A stretch of DNA of 64,000 bases from Carnegiea gigantea (Eukaryota; Streptophyta; Magnoliopsida; Caryophyllales; Cactaceae). A model generated the notes under the pieces. It ran no database searches. It was not told the DNA's origin and saw only the letters and a list, made by a program, of their open reading frames with translations. Below are positions 10,096-23,900 of this stretch, in pieces; the stretch's first letter is position 1, and each line of letters opens with the position of its first letter. The DNA lies in the NCBI GenBank assembly GCA_029747015.1, contig JAKOGI010000023.1, forward strand, positions 736,501 through 800,500, given 5' to 3'. A program made the translations under genes and the position numbers.

Positions 10096-12603
10096 AGATG
10101 TTATTATTTTGTGTGTGCATGCTGAGATATGTACGTTACTGGAATTGTTAAGGATGAGCTATTAGGAGGTGATTATAGGTCATTTTTTCTAATTGAACGT
10201 CCTACTAGGTGGTAACTTCCTTCTATGGATTCTAATTTGTTCAAAGAAGTTGAGTGAGATTCTTATATATATGCTTTTGGGTAATAATGGTGCATCTTAT
10301 CGACTACGGTATAAGTGTTACCCCCATTATTTCGTGCCACGGTACTTACTACCTATATGATGTGCCTATATAACGTACCTGTTGTCTTATGCATGGTCAG
10401 TGTTGCTCACATGATGTGGTCCCTGCTTTCCATCATATGAATAATATTACTATTGAGTCGACTACATACTATCCTTTCTGTCATGTGGGCTGTTATTCTT
10501 GTTGTTTGATAATATTTTAGGTAGAATGAACCCCAATGCACCTAGAAAGGAGAGGTGAGAAAGAACCTCGTAAACTTCATGCTTGCTATACTATGTATGC
10601 CAATTATTAGGGTGAATGTTCCATATATTATCAATGCTTTTCTGAGTCTTAATGCAAATTCAGAAGCCGGAACTCCTTATAAGTGAACCTCCCATCTGTA
10701 CTGTGAGTCTTTAAGGTTCTTGTGAGCTCATGTGGGAACAATGTGCCTCATGGACTATCTAAGCATATCCATAAGACCATTATTATCGTCACCTTATCTC
10801 ACAACAATTGCTCATTTGTTAGAGGCCTACTTTTGAAGTGAGTTAAGTCCCAACGTAACTATTAGCGTAGCTAGCTTTGGCTTCGGTGCCCCTCTACCAT
10901 TGCTTAATCGTACCATTTTGGTCCTATAATTGTCATACATAGTGATACAAGTTGCAAAACACCCTACGAACATATAGAGTTGTTATTGGTGGGTAACCTG
11001 TAATCCTTTTTGGAAAAGCCTCAACGCTTACCTTTGACCATAGGTTACGAACTAGGGTGCGCACTTATATGCACTCATCTAGATATCTTCTTGTGTGATA
11101 ATACTATGAGCTTGTGTGTTTTGGAGAGTAACTATGGTTTTATACGCAAGGTAAAGCTCAGAAGTGCTTAGGTAGTTACTTAGATTTATTATAGAGCAAC
11201 CCTAGATGAGTTATGTGAATGAATTTTCGAGTAGCTGGAATTTCATTGTTTCTACCCCCCTGAGGGTAGTTATTTATGTGATTGAGTTGGATGAATTACT
11301 TGAGTTGATTGGCTGGATAGGGTGATAGGAATGTGGTTTGTTATATGAAGTAAAGTACCCCCGTTTTCTCATATGTGTTTTAGTGGCCATTTACTCATGT
11401 ATTTTTTAACATGATCATATGACTATAGAAGTTTGCATTCATATATGCTTCTCCTAGTGCATTTTATGCTTGATTGGATGGCATGCTAGTGTACCCATAC
11501 TTATAGTTAGATTCTTGACTCTAAGGTTTATGAATTAGTGTGTGCAAACTAATCGTTGGCATGGCTCAACTGAGTGCCCTGACATGACATGATAGAGCTA
11601 TCTTGTATTATATTTTTACGTGATAAAGGTCATGTACCATGTCGTAATTTTTCATAGGAAACTATAGCATAATGGATGTGCTTACGGTCATTGGTGTTAA
11701 GGAATTATTCCATTGGCAGTGTCGCCATGCTACTATTTCATCTTACAATTTCATGATCTTAAAAACCTGTACTCACGTGAATATTTGATTGCCTACACAC
11801 CCCATGTGACTCGTTGGTCTACTAGGTGTGCATGTGGTCCTAGTGGGATCTTTACTATATAATGTAATTGTTGAATTATGAAACATGGTTGTTAATGTGA
11901 TTACTGGCAATGCATAATCTTTTATGGCTTAAATAGGTAGCTTATATACTTGTGATGTTGGTGGACCTTGCTTATTCTTCTCATCTTCAGAATGCTAACG
12001 TGTTGATCCTGTATGATGTCATTTTAGGCTTAGGTGTCATTTTGCATTTTTTGTTGGTGGTGTGGTGTTATACGATGTTATGCGGTGCCCTACTACAATG
12101 TAGTGATAGTCATATAGAACCCCTGGTCGATTGCCTTAATTCTAAAATGACTCGATTCTTCATGAAGAACTTGACTTAGTTGGCTGCCTTGATGTGACCT
12201 TGGTTTGTTTAGTCTAAGTTGCCAGCATGAAAAGTGTTTAGATGCCAACTCATATCAATGTGTAAACATAGAGTTATTGGTTGCCATGCTGGTAGTGCTT
12301 AGATACAAGGGTGAAAGTTTTCATTTAAAACAAGTTTGATATAGTTATCCTTGCAAACTTAGTTGCCCCTCTTCTATGCAATTTTCCCTTCGCGTTAATG
12401 AAGCGAGTATATGCTTGAAGAGGATTGGCGAGGAAGAGACCGGATACCATAAACTTCTTTTTTGGATTTGAAAGTTATAATTAGGTGTGAAGTAAGATTT
12501 TAGAGTCTGTGTGAGTTTGTGTGCTATGTGTATACGAATCTTGTGTTCCACTAAACTGTGATCTTTAGAATTTTGAGGACGAAATTCTTTTAACGGAGGA
12601 GAG
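10096..12603 (+). mobile_element. B1 internal region, non-coding
   Basis: This region is colinear with the B2 internal region. Examples are 10340-10520 against 18350-18530 and 11020-11110 against 18880-18960, and the GGATGGCATGCTAGTGTACCCA words at about 11478 recur at 19389. No gag, protease, RT, RNase H or integrase motif can be read in any frame. The last 40 bases, ATTTTGAGGACGAAATTCTT then TTAACGGAGGAGAG, are a typical gypsy pol end and polypurine tract. It therefore looks like a gypsy-derived element without genes. A frame beginning ATGAACCCCAATGCACC at 10528 stops at once. Confidence 0.7.
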
Positions 12604-14288
12604 CGTACTAGCCGAGGATTTTTAATGTCAAACTAATTATTTAGATTAATAATTTCATTAGCTTTGTTTTATGAGCTACATTAGGCTAATATTTATATGT
12701 TCATTTAAAGTGAATAACTCTATAAAAGCTAGTTTCGAAATTTTGGTGACTCGTTAAGTGAACGCGTAAAATGGGAACATAGTTGAGAGTTGAATCCAGC
12801 GGGATCAGCAAAATTGAGCGGGCTAAAGGATACTGGAACTCATGGGCTTGTCTGTTAGGCCTAAACATTTCTTGACTTTGGTTTATTAGTTAAGGAAGAA
12901 AAAAAGGAAAGAGGAAAAGAAATTCGGTGAAAAAAGGGGAGGGGCAGGTAGGCATCTTCCTTCTTCAGCCAAGTCACGACATTTCGCCCTTTCTCTCAAA
13001 ACCCCAACACCCCACTTATCTTATCTATTCTACACCATCATTATGTAAATCTAGAGGGAAAGAGAGACAGAGAGAGACAGAGACAAAGAGAGAAGACATA
13101 GATAGAGAGCGGAAGTGTAAGCGAAATGGGATGAGAGGAGTAGCAGCACCATTACCATGTGCGAGGGCAGAGGAAGAATGCACACAGTAGTGGTGTAAGG
13201 CAAACATGGTAGTAGCTTGGGTGGAAGAAGAGGACCCAAAGCCTGCATCAAATTGCCAAATCTGGACCTGAAATCGGGTCTTATAGCTTGGATTAAGGTA
13301 CGTAATTCGTAATCCTTCAATCCAAGTTTAGCCATAGATGAGTTTGAGAATTTTCAAGAATTTTCTATGATTATGGAGTGTGGTGGAGGGGAGAGACTTA
13401 AATGAGCTATTTGGGTTGATAATGATGGGTTTTGAGGTGAACTTCGTGGGTGGTGTTGCAACGAGGGAGCACGGGTTTATAAGTGTTGAGTTGATGATGT
13501 TGGAAAATGTTTAATTGCTGAGATTGTCATTTTGGTTTAGTTAGTGAGATTGCCATTTTTGTTCAATTAGTTTGCATATTATCGGATTATGATAATGATG
13601 TTTCCATTCTAAGTTGGGTCATTGTGCTTGTCATGCTTATTGTGTTGTGTTTATTGTTCAAAACTATTGAGATTTAATTATTTAAGGGTCTCCGATTCAT
13701 TTACAAACTTAGACATACAACGAACTAAGAGGGCTTTTGAGTTAATTTGTGACAAAAGAGTCACATATCTTACTGACTCAGACTGAACCTGAACTGAACC
13801 TGGATTAACTGAACTTGGATTGAAGCTAAATCAAACTGAACATGAGCTTAACCTAAATTGAACTTTGAACCGAGCTTAAATCGAATTGAACTTGAACTGA
13901 ACCAAAACTACACTTGTTGATGTGTCGTTTTTGCTTCTTATAAGGGTTTATCATAAATAGCTGCAGAGTTAAGCGAGCCTGCACCTGAACTTGCACTGGT
14001 GAATTTCCTTTACAAAACATTTGCATTAGTGATTGTTGTTCATAACGCATATGGTTATGGGATTGTTCATAGCTGGCATAATATCCAAAAGTGAACTTAC
14101 GATTTTGGTTTGAATGATTTGTTTTCCCCCCCCCTTAAATATGTGAGTTTTGAATGAGTTAAGTGAAATGTGATAAAGACCTTAACAACAAAAATCTCTC
14201 CGGCTTCTAAGTGAGTACGCCTGAATTCAAAAGGAACTTAATTAACACATGTTTCTTAAAATGAAGTTTTGAGAACTTTTCCGATAAA
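12604..14288 (+). repeat. B1 3' LTR, left part (split by B2)
   Basis: It follows the polypurine tract and starts with a decayed terminus (CGTACTAGCC for TGTAATAGCC). A GA-rich block (13056-13115), a block of diverged AACTGAACC-type repeats (13775-13910) and general order follow the B2 LTR, although the copy is strongly diverged. It stops where B2 begins, and the rest of the LTR resumes at 24200. Together the parts make about 3.14 kb, close to the B2 LTR length. Confidence 0.75.
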
Positions 14289-17200
14289 TGTAATAGCCAG
14301 TATTCTTAACCTGAGGCTAACTGGTTTTCTTTAACTATACTCTATTTAATTGGCCGCGTTAGACTATTGTTTACGTACTAGTTATGTGTAACACTTATAC
14401 AAAGTAATTTTATTAATTTTCCTAATTTATTGCGCAATTACATGAAATTAGTGAATTCGTTAAAATTAGGCGGGTTACGTAGGAGTGGCAGTTGGATTAG
14501 GATAACCGAGGTCAAGAATAATTGAGGTTAGATTAGTAGACCTAAATTTGTTTTAGATAGAAAACAACGAAAACAAAACAAAAAAAGAAACAAAGTAAAG
14601 GAAAAAAGGGGTTCAAGGCCCCATGTTCCACACACAGATACAAGGGCAGAATGAGGTTATGCTCTTCGTTTTCCTCCTCCACAAATGGACCACAAAGAGA
14701 GAGAGACAGAGAGCGGGAGGGAGAGAGAGGGATAGGGGCAGCAATGCGTCGACGCATCACCTTCATGCCGACACCTAGTCGGCCACCGTTGCACCTTAGT
14801 AGCCATCCCACGCGTCAACCACCAGGAATAGAGAGGGAGGGAGACTGGGTGAGAGAAAGAGGGAGAGGGAGATCGAAGAGAGCAAGAGGAGAGAAAGCGG
14901 GCGCTGGCGATGTGCCACTGCCACATCAGCAAGTGGACAAAACCCACTCCGTAACCCAAGAAAATTAGAAAGAGAGAGAGAAATCAAGCGAGTAGAGAGG
15001 TGAGAGAGGGTCCAGCATGCGCAGCTAGCAGCAGCAGCACATGTAGAGGAGCGGAGAGTTATGCGCAGCAGTGTCTTGGGCTGAGATTCGCTACCAGTAG
15101 TGGAAAGGGAGCAAGAATCGGGACTCAGGGCACTGAAAATCGTTCAGACCATCCATAAACAAGTCCTTAAGTTGGGAAGAAGCTGGGTGTTCTCAACTTC
15201 CTAAATTATTAGTAATTCCATAAAGTTTCACAGCCCATTTTGTTGAGATATTAAGAAGCATGTGTTTCAATAGATTGCATGAATCTACTTGTGGGTTTAG
15301 GAGGTGTTAATGGCAGAATTTGAGTATGATATGCCTTGATAATTTTTTTATTTTAATTATACATTATAATAATTGTTGCACGTCAGTCTGATGATTCTCG
15401 CTTTATACAATTATAAGAATTGGATGATGATGATGTTGACTTAAAACTAAATGAGTAATTAATGAATTTGGGGTGAATGATTGAGTGGAATTTGAGGATT
15501 GTTATGGGAGGTGCCATGAGGAGGGAGTCCGGGCACATGTGTTGGATTAGTTGTAATTAGAAAGAGCTAATTGATGTTTTAATGTCTGTGATTCCATCAA
15601 TTGAGCTAAGGTCTGGTTCTTGTAGCTTTCTAACATTTAAGTTCAGGTTATGTTGATGTGCTGTGATTGTGATGCATGTTTTGCGCCTATTTGCCTGACT
15701 TGAAATGAGTTTGAATGTGAGCACATGCCTGTTTGATTCATGAAATCTACTGTTTCAGTAGTTATTAGTTGTTCATGTGCTAAAACATTACCTTTTAGTA
15801 ACTAATAGTGTTGAGAAAACTTTGCGACCATGTTTTAGAGACTTCATGTCTTGTTACCATCGAACTATTGAGTTTTCTTAAGTGGGATTAATTGTAAGTA
15901 AGTTGTAACTAATGGCTCCTAAAACGCGTTTTAATATTCCTTGTTGTAAAAAGCGAATGCATACTTGGTCATTAATTCATTTATAAGCATGTTTTGTTAA
16001 CATGAATGATTATCTGCTTTTTAAAAGCCAAATGACCTTATTCAGGCATTTCAGCCTTCTTGAGAATGAAAATGCCTTTGTTATGATACAATGAGAATCT
16101 TGAGGAAAAATGTGTTTAAATAGAGATTCATCTAAAATGTTTTGGGCTAGGAGAATGGTGCTAAATGCTTAGTAAAATGTTTAGGGAGTAGACCCAGTAT
16201 GTAGGAACCCCAATTCCTTTGTAGTAGACCTAGAAATGGGAACACTGGAAGACCCTGACGAGGGTAATGGTCCATTGATTATAAGAATCCTCGACGATAA
16301 TATGAACGATGGGTGTAGATCTCCCCTAGGGCAAGTGTAGATCACCCCTATGAGCACGAATATGAGAATCTGATGCCCGTCAAAATAACTTACCTGTTAT
16401 GTGATGAAGACTCCTCATTCGAGGACTATGCTAGCACAAAGATTAGAAAAGTACATATATTTTTGAAAAGAGCTTTTATTAAGTTCCAAATGCTTTTCCA
16501 GTGAACAATGACTATTCTATAAATGCTTAGTTCAATTTAAGTAATGGTCCTTGCCTTCATGCATTAAATCCAATCTCTTACTAAAAAGAATCCCATTTAG
16601 TGATTTTAACTGAACTCGTTGATGATAGGTGTTTATGTGTGAACTAAGGGCCTGTTCTTTTTATGGGTAAATTGGAGTGAGTAAAAGGGTGAAGTGGGTT
16701 GAAGTAGATTGAGGTAGGTTAAAGTGGGTTGAAATGGGTTAAAGTAGGTTGAAGTGGATTGAATTTTTTCTATGTGATAAATTGAACTTGGTTAAAATAA
16801 TGGAAGTGGGTTGAACTAGGTTGAAGTGGGTTAAAGTAAATTGAAGTAGGTTAAAGTAGGTTGAGGTTGGTATTTTAAAATTGATCCACAAAAACAACAG
16901 GCCCTGAGTGCTCTATTTCCCCTTTTCCTAGGTTTTCGATGTGACTGGTAGAAGTTGATTTGCGTAAGTCAAATTGGAGTCTCCGCCATGCTTCGAAAAA
17001 GGTGTTATGTGTATATATATGTATGTAGACTGATGAGTTCAATGATGTAATGTGATGTATCACTAGATTTCTAAATGTATGTAGATAAAGTACTTTGGTT
17101 CATGTATTGCATACTGAATAGCAGTCGCTCTGAATGGCCATGTGGGCCACCATCTGAATGATAGGCCATTTATTTTAGTTGAAGTTAGTATATTTGGGAT

Positions 17201-17493
17201 GTAAATCCCAGTGCTCCAGATGTGTCATCCGTTGAGCTGTATCATTTATTTCCTTCTTTATTATTGACCTTTATTATTTGGTATACTCTAGCACGTGGCC
17301 CGTAGAGTTGTGGACTCTAGCATGTAGCTGTTGAGCTTGTTTTGGTGTTCTTTTATGCTTATATTCATTGCAGGGACCTAATGTAAGGCTTTAAGCCTAG
17401 AAATGGTGAGTTTTTAGGCAAAACTCTATTGTTTTTGCTCCAGGATTTAAGAAAACATTAATCTCCTCAACCCTAGGGGATAGGGGTGTTACA
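14289..17493 (+). repeat. B2 5' LTR
   Basis: It starts TGTAATAGCCAG and ends TAGGGGTGTTACA, directly before the primer site. Compared with the 3' LTR it carries an extra 255-bp MITE (16649-16903) and lacks about 350 bp that the 3' LTR has at about 23345-23690. GA-rich blocks at 14695-14740 and 14960-14990 are shared with the 3' LTR. Frames across them (Arg/Glu-rich on +, Ser/Leu-rich on -) are composition artefacts. Confidence 0.85.
16649..16903. mobile_element. MITE in B2 5' LTR (GGCCTGTT terminal repeats)
   Basis: The insert begins GGCCTGTTCTTTTT and ends AAAAACAACAGGCC, giving inverted termini of about 14 bp. It is flanked by CTAAG (16644-16648) and CTGAG (16904-16908). The partner 3' LTR has the empty site, GAACTGAGTACTC, at the same position, which supports a 5-bp target duplication. 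The interior is built from loose repeats of GGGTTGAAGTA. It has no coding capacity. The ends resemble plant MITEs of the GGGCCTGTT type, but I would not fix the superfamily. Confidence 0.8.
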
Positions 17494-17495
17494 GA

Positions 17496-17507
17496 CGTTA
17501 TCAGAGC
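17496..17507 (+). promoter_or_regulatory. B2 primer-binding site (tRNA-Met type)
   Basis: CGTTATCAGAGC lies two bases after the 5' LTR end and matches 10 of 12 bases of TGGTATCAGAGC, the complement of the initiator tRNA-Met 3' end. It would prime minus-strand DNA synthesis. Confidence 0.75.
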
Positions 17508-20500
17508 AAGGCCCTACGACCACATACCATGATCTGAGTCTTGCATTCCATACAGCTACCAAGAAATGTGTTTGTGATGATGTGATATATGCCGCACTTT
17601 TGTATGTAAATGTGTTTTTGGTATGAATGTTAGTGGGTTTGATAAGCGTGACTTTAGTGGGCTAATTGATTGAATAAATGAGCCATTTACTAGAGTATGG
17701 GCTGAATGACTTGTGTTCTCATAAATAAGCTGAGTACTGACTTAATCAAAAATTATTTTGTATATGCATCTTGGCGATTTAAATCAAAAGTTTAAAGTAC
17801 GCTTACTTTGAACTCGAACGATTGGAAAAGTCTTAACTCGAAGCTCATTCTTGCCCCTAAGGTATGATTTGCTCCTCAGGCTCGATAATGGAGTGAGCAA
17901 ACGTACTGAATGGTTGGTAGAGAAAACGCTAGAAGTGGTAAAACTATTTTCCTTTTTGAAAACCTTAAAATTTTAAAAGTTAAGGTCTTTCTTAATTATT
18001 GAGTTAAAGTTTTTCTTTTACATTAAAAGACCTTTCTAATTATCTGGTTAGGCCTTGCTATTGCACCCAAAGACTTGCACTCGCTTTACAATAATGTTCA
18101 AGTCAGTTCTATGAGCTCAAGTTTCTTTGTGTAACCGAATGTTTCGGATATGTACATGCTAAGATGCATACATGACTTGATCATTAATGATGAGTTATTA
18201 CTGAATGACTAAAAGATTACCTTTCACAATTTAATGTTCATTTAGATGATACCACTTTTACGTAAGTTCTCAATAGTTAAGGGAACTAACTAAGATCTTC
18301 ATATACATGCATGTCAAAATGAGTAGTTGTGATGGGATCTTATTAATTGTTGCATAAGTGTTACTCCAAGCCCTCTGTATACTTGCCAGGGATACATATA
18401 TATAGTCTTAATGTGGATTTGTTAATTGCGCAGAGAGTCTTCCTTGCTCCCCAACATATAATGACTATTATTCATGAGGCAGCTAAGTATTATGCTTATT
18501 GTGGTATGGATGCTATTCTTCTTGTAGGAATGATAGTGTCCTGGCTATATCAACCCTAACACATAGAGCGAAGATAAAAGGGAGAACTTGACAGACCTTG
18601 AAATTGTTATGCCATATGCATCACCTCGTTACTGCCTGGGCCAATGATCCATACATTTCAAACATCTTCTTAAGCATTAACACCAAGTGTGGAAGCCAAA
18701 AACCTTTGTAGGAAGTTGAACCTTCCCTTTCATAACATGAGCTCCTAAGGTACCTACAACCACCAATGAGATCGATGCACCACATAAAACTGCATCACGT
18801 ATCCGTAAGGCCACTAATACCACTGTCCTTGCCCTAAACCATTGTTAGCATGATCGATAGCTGACTTCTAATAAGTTTGGACAAACCTCAAGCGATACCT
18901 TCAACCCTAGGTTGCAAATGAGTGTTGCACTCATGCATACTTGCCTAGATGTCCCTTGGTAGGGCACTACTGGGGACCTGAATGTTTTAAAGCATAACCA
19001 TGACATTATATGCAATCTAAAGGGAACCTGAATGTTTTAAAGTATAACTATGTCATTATATGCAATCTAAAGCCCATTGAAGCTTATACAGTTATTTAAG
19101 TTCATTATCCCTAATCAGTTATGTGTTTTATGAGTGAATAGTATAGTCAATATACTTCATTGGAGTTACTTATCTTATATTTTGGTTAAGCAAATGGCTG
19201 AACTAGTTAAATGATTTAAATTATGTGAATCATTGCTTGTATGATCTCTGAATCATTACTTGTACTCTATAAGTTCTATTATCTCCAAATATAGTTGAAT
19301 AACTGTATACACATATGTTTAAAGCATGATGTGACGATCATAGGAGCTTGTATTTACATATTCTTGCCCTTATATTCTATGTTTGATCGGATGGCATACT
19401 AGTGTACTCATGCCTATAATTGAACTCTTGAGTCGAAGGCTTATGAATTGATGTGTCTGAATTAACCTTCGGTATGACTAAACTTAACACCTTGGCATCA
19501 TATGACTAAGATATCTTGTACTATATTTTACACTATATGTGTCATGCACCTTGTGGTGGTTTCCATAGGAGATTCTATAGTGGTACTATGCTAGCCATTA
19601 TGCTGGCTGCCACTACTATTTTACTATATCCTGGTTATTGTACATGACTTCATCTCAACTCTGGGTGCGTTATGATTGGGATGTCGTGCTATTGTTTTGC
19701 ATATTACCACTGCTATTTTTGAACCAATGATCAAATTTACATATTTGTGTGCTTGCTTATAAGCATTTCGAGTAAAATATAAAAGCGTTAGGTGCACCCA
19801 TGGTCATAATGGAGCCATATGAACAATTGATCTATGGAATATGATCGCTGATATGATTAATTAAAGTGTATGGCATAATGTGACCTACTTGTGCTGGGTT
19901 ATGCTCTTCGGATAATCTACTTGGGATAAAAGGGGCCTAGATTTAAGCCTATGAGCATAGCACTCTGATTGCATATTTTTATGATTGGGAAATAATTAGT
20001 TCTAAATAAAGACACTAAGGCAACATTATGATCTCTAGAGTTTAATTGCATTATTTGATGCATAAACTCGGTATCAGAGCTACCTTCATCGAGGGATCAC
20101 TTCTTTATCTCCCTATGAAAACTGCAAACCTCTTGGTGACAATGCCCATGTGAGACCACCTTCCGTTGGTAGTTAGACTCTTATGAAATGGTAGTTAACC
20201 TATGTTAAGGCAATCTCAGGTGGGCAGATTGTGTATCAAACTTACTCTAAGCATGAAATCAATCTTCTTGCCTCTCTTGAGCAGCTTGTCCTTAGACCTA
20301 TACTACACTTTTACTGCTTATCGACCACACTCTTGCCATATAGCTTCTCCAAGTTTTGTCCATGCTTGAAAATTTGAAGTTGCATATGTTATCCTCTTGT
20401 AAGTTGCATGCTATATACATGTTAGACTAATTCATGTTGCTTATGATCCTTGGGCATGAGAACGTTGAGTTGCTCATTCCATCCAATGTCATTATACTAA

Positions 20501-20930
20501 AGTGATGCTATGTGATGCCTTTATTAGTCTAGTGTGCTATGGAAGTCTCTAGGTTAACCATCTTGGTTCTAAAAGTGATATGAATTCTTGTTTTAGAATG
20601 AAACTACCGATATATGACCTTGATATGTTATAGCCCAATTGTTATACCTTTAGATACCGGTTCATAGTGATGCATATACATAGAGTTGTTGTTCACTATG
20701 TGAATAGCCTCAGCACCTAAATAGACTGAGTAAATGCTCAAAGAGGATTGGCGAGGATGAGACTAGATGCCATAAGTATTTTTTTCAATTTAAAAGATAC
20801 AAGTAATTGCAAAACAAGATTTTGGATTCTATTATGAGTTGTGTAGATCATGCCATATGTATATGCAAGTTGTGAATAACTAAACTGTAGACCTTAAAAT
20901 TTCGAGGGCGAAATTCTTTTAAGGGGGGAA
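17508..20930 (+). mobile_element. B2 internal region, non-coding, with 3' polypurine tract
   Basis: About 3.4 kb without recognisable gag or pol motifs in any frame; the longest frames are 70 codons and resemble nothing. A 51-bp segment is duplicated in tandem at 18972-19072. The region ends with ATTTCGAGGGCGAAATTCTT and the polypurine tract TTTTAAGGGGGGAA (20917-20930), which keeps the sequence of a gypsy pol 3' end. The parallel region in B1 (10096-12603) is also without genes, so loss of coding came before both insertions. Confidence 0.78.
18972..19072 (+). repeat. 51-bp tandem duplication in B2 internal region
   Basis: The unit starting GGACCTGAATGTTTTAAAG occurs twice in direct contact, with 4-5 differences. 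The second copy follows at 19023. B1 has a single diverged equivalent near 11120. Confidence 0.85.
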
Positions 20931-23900
20931 TATAATAGCCGAGATTCTTGATCCGGGGTTAAATGTCTAAATTAATATTCTTATTAATTGTACTACATTT
21001 AATAGGCCACGTTAGACAATTTATTTACGTATTTATGTGTAATATTTATACCGAGTAACTTCATTAATTTTCCTAATTTGTTATGCAATTACATGAAAGT
21101 AGTGAATTCATTAAAATTAGAACAGTGCTTAGTCACGCTGGGGTTGTAATTGGATTAGGATAATAGAGGTCGAGACTAATCAATGATAGGTCAGTAGACA
21201 CCAGCTTGTTTTAGCTAGAAAACAACCAAAACAAAACAAAACAAAACAAAAAGAAAAAAGAGCAAAAGGAAAAGGGGGCGTCAGGGCCCCCGATTCCACA
21301 CATAAAGAGGAGGGGCAAAACCAAGGGCTTTGAGTTTTCTTTTTCTCCTCCACGAGCAGGCCACAGAGAGCGACAGAGAGAGAGAGAAAGAGAGAAAGAG
21401 AGAGAGAGAAGGGGGTGGCGGTGCGTCACCACCAAGTCGGCACTTAGTTAGACACCATCACACCCTACCGGTTGTCCCACACCTCAAGCACTGAGAACAA
21501 AGAGAGAGAGACTGAGTGAGAGAAAGGGGGAGAAGGAGATCAAAGGAGAGCAAGAAGAGAGAAGGTGGAGGGTGGTGGTGTGCCACCGCCACACCGGCGA
21601 CTGGCTACAACCCCATCCGCAACCCACCAAAATTAGATAGAGAGAGAGATAGGGAAATTGAGCGAGTAGAGAGGGAGAGAGGGTCCAGCAGTTTTAGCCA
21701 ACTGCAGTAGCACACATGGAGCTGTGGATAGTTCCTGGCAGTGGTGTCTTGGGCTGAGATTCACATCCATCAGTGGAAAGGGAGTAAGAATCAGGACTCA
21801 GGCCACCGAAAATCAGCCACACCACCCATTAAACAGGTCCTCATGCTGGGAACAAGGTTGATCTTCTTATCTTCCTAAAATTATTAGAAATTTTGTAAAG
21901 TTTTACAACCCCTTTTGTTAAGATATTGAGCAGCATGTGTTTTAGCAAATTGCATGAATTTGTTTGTGGGTTTAGTATGTGTTAAATGGTAGAATTTGAG
22001 TCAGATATGCATTGATAATTTTTTGAAGTTAATTATGCATTATAATTATTGGTGCATGTTAGTTTGGTTATTCTCGATTTGCTCCATTATGTGAATTGCG
22101 TAATAATGATATTGAATTGAAACTGAATGAGTAATTGATGAATTTGGGGTGAATTAATGAGTAGAATCTGAGGATTCTTGTGGCAGGTGCCGTGAGGAGG
22201 GAGCCTAGGTATGAGTGTTAGATTAGTTGTAATTACAAAGTGCTATTGTTGTGCTAATGTCCTTGATTCCATCAATCGAGCTAAGGTCTGTTTGTTGTAG
22301 CTTTGTAACGTTCACGTTAAGGTTTTGTTGACGCTTTGTGATTTTAATGCATGTTTTGTGCCTATTTCACCTGAGCTGAAGTGTGTTTGAACTTGTGCAC
22401 TTGCTTGTTTGATTCATGAAAAGTACTGTTTCATTAGTTATTGATTATTCATGCACTAAAACATTACCTTTTAGTAACTAATAGTGTCGAGCAAACTTTG
22501 CGACCGTGTTTCAGAGACTTCATGTCTTGCAACTGGAATGAATTTAACCATCGAACTATTGAGTTCCCTTAAGTGAGATTAGTTATAAGTAAGTTACAAC
22601 TAATGGCTTCTAAAATGAGTTTTAAATTTCTCGCTATGAAAAGCGAATGCATACTTGGTCATTAATTCATTGATAAGCATGTTTTATCAAAATGAATGAT
22701 TATATGCTTTTCAAAAGTCGAATCACCTTATTCAGGAATTTCAGCCTTCTTGAGAATGAAAATGCCTTTGTTGTGACACAATGAGAATCTTGAGGCAAAA
22801 TGTGTTTAAATTGAGATACATCTGAAATGTTTTGGGCTAGGAGAATGGTGCTAAATGCTTAGACAAATCTTTACGGAGCAGACCCTATATGTGAGAACCT
22901 AATTCCTATGTAGTAGACCCCAAAGTGGGAACCGTAGAAGACCTTGACAAGGGTAATGGCCCACTGATTATAAGAATCCCAGGGGATAATATGAAGGGCG
23001 AATGTAGTTCTCCCCTACGGTGAGTGTAGTTCTCCCATATTAGCACGAATAAGAGAATTTGATGCCCCTCAAAATGATTTCGTACTTGCTACATGATAAA
23101 AACTCCTCGTTCGAGGACTATGCTAGCACAAAGATTGGAAAAGTACATCTACTTTTGAAAAAAACTTTTATTGAGTTCCAATGATTTTCTAGTGAATAAC
23201 GACTGTTCTACAAATGCTTACTTCAGTTTAAGTAATGGTCCTTGCCTTCATGCATTAAATCCAATCTCTTACTAAAAAGAATCCCACTTGATGATTTATT
23301 TGAACTCCTCTATGATAGGTGTTTATATATGAACTGAGTACTCTATTGTTCTCCATACCCTAAATTTAGGCGTGAGTGAGTTTGCTTTTGAGTCTGGTAC
23401 GTCTACAATGTGATGTTAAGCACATGACCATCACCCCTAAGATACAAGAGATGTAGTTCAAGTCAGTTGAGAATTCTTGTGTATGAAATACAAGGAGATT
23501 AGGAAAATCTTTTGAATCTTAAAGGATTTTGAGGTAATAATGAACATGGGAGACCTTATGTGATTATTATATTATATTAAATATCAAAATGTGTGTGATT
23601 GCTACTTAAAAGTATTACGTGCAATTGTTTTTTTTTTTCCTTGGGGTTGAGGATCACTCACTGAGGGTGTGATAGCTCATCCCCTCTCTATCTCCCTATT
23701 TCCCAGTTTTTCGATGTGATAGGTAGAAGTTGATTTGTGCAAGTTAAATTGGAGTCTCCCCCTTGCTTCGAAAAAGGTGTTATGTGTACATATATGTTTG
23801 TAGACTTACGGTTTAGTGATGCAATAAGACATATCCTTAGATTTCTAAATGTATGTAAATAAAGTACGTTGGTTCATGTATTACATAGTGAATAGTAGTT

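Noticed and set aside
13025..14987. Arg/Glu-rich (+) and Ser/Leu-rich (-) open frames
   Set aside because: They cross GA-rich blocks inside B-type LTRs, and the sister LTR at 21.2-21.7 kb does not keep the frame.
18347..18559. 70-codon frame in the B2 internal region as a possible gag remnant
   Set aside because: No gag motif, and the homologous stretch in B1 (10340-10530) has stops in every frame.
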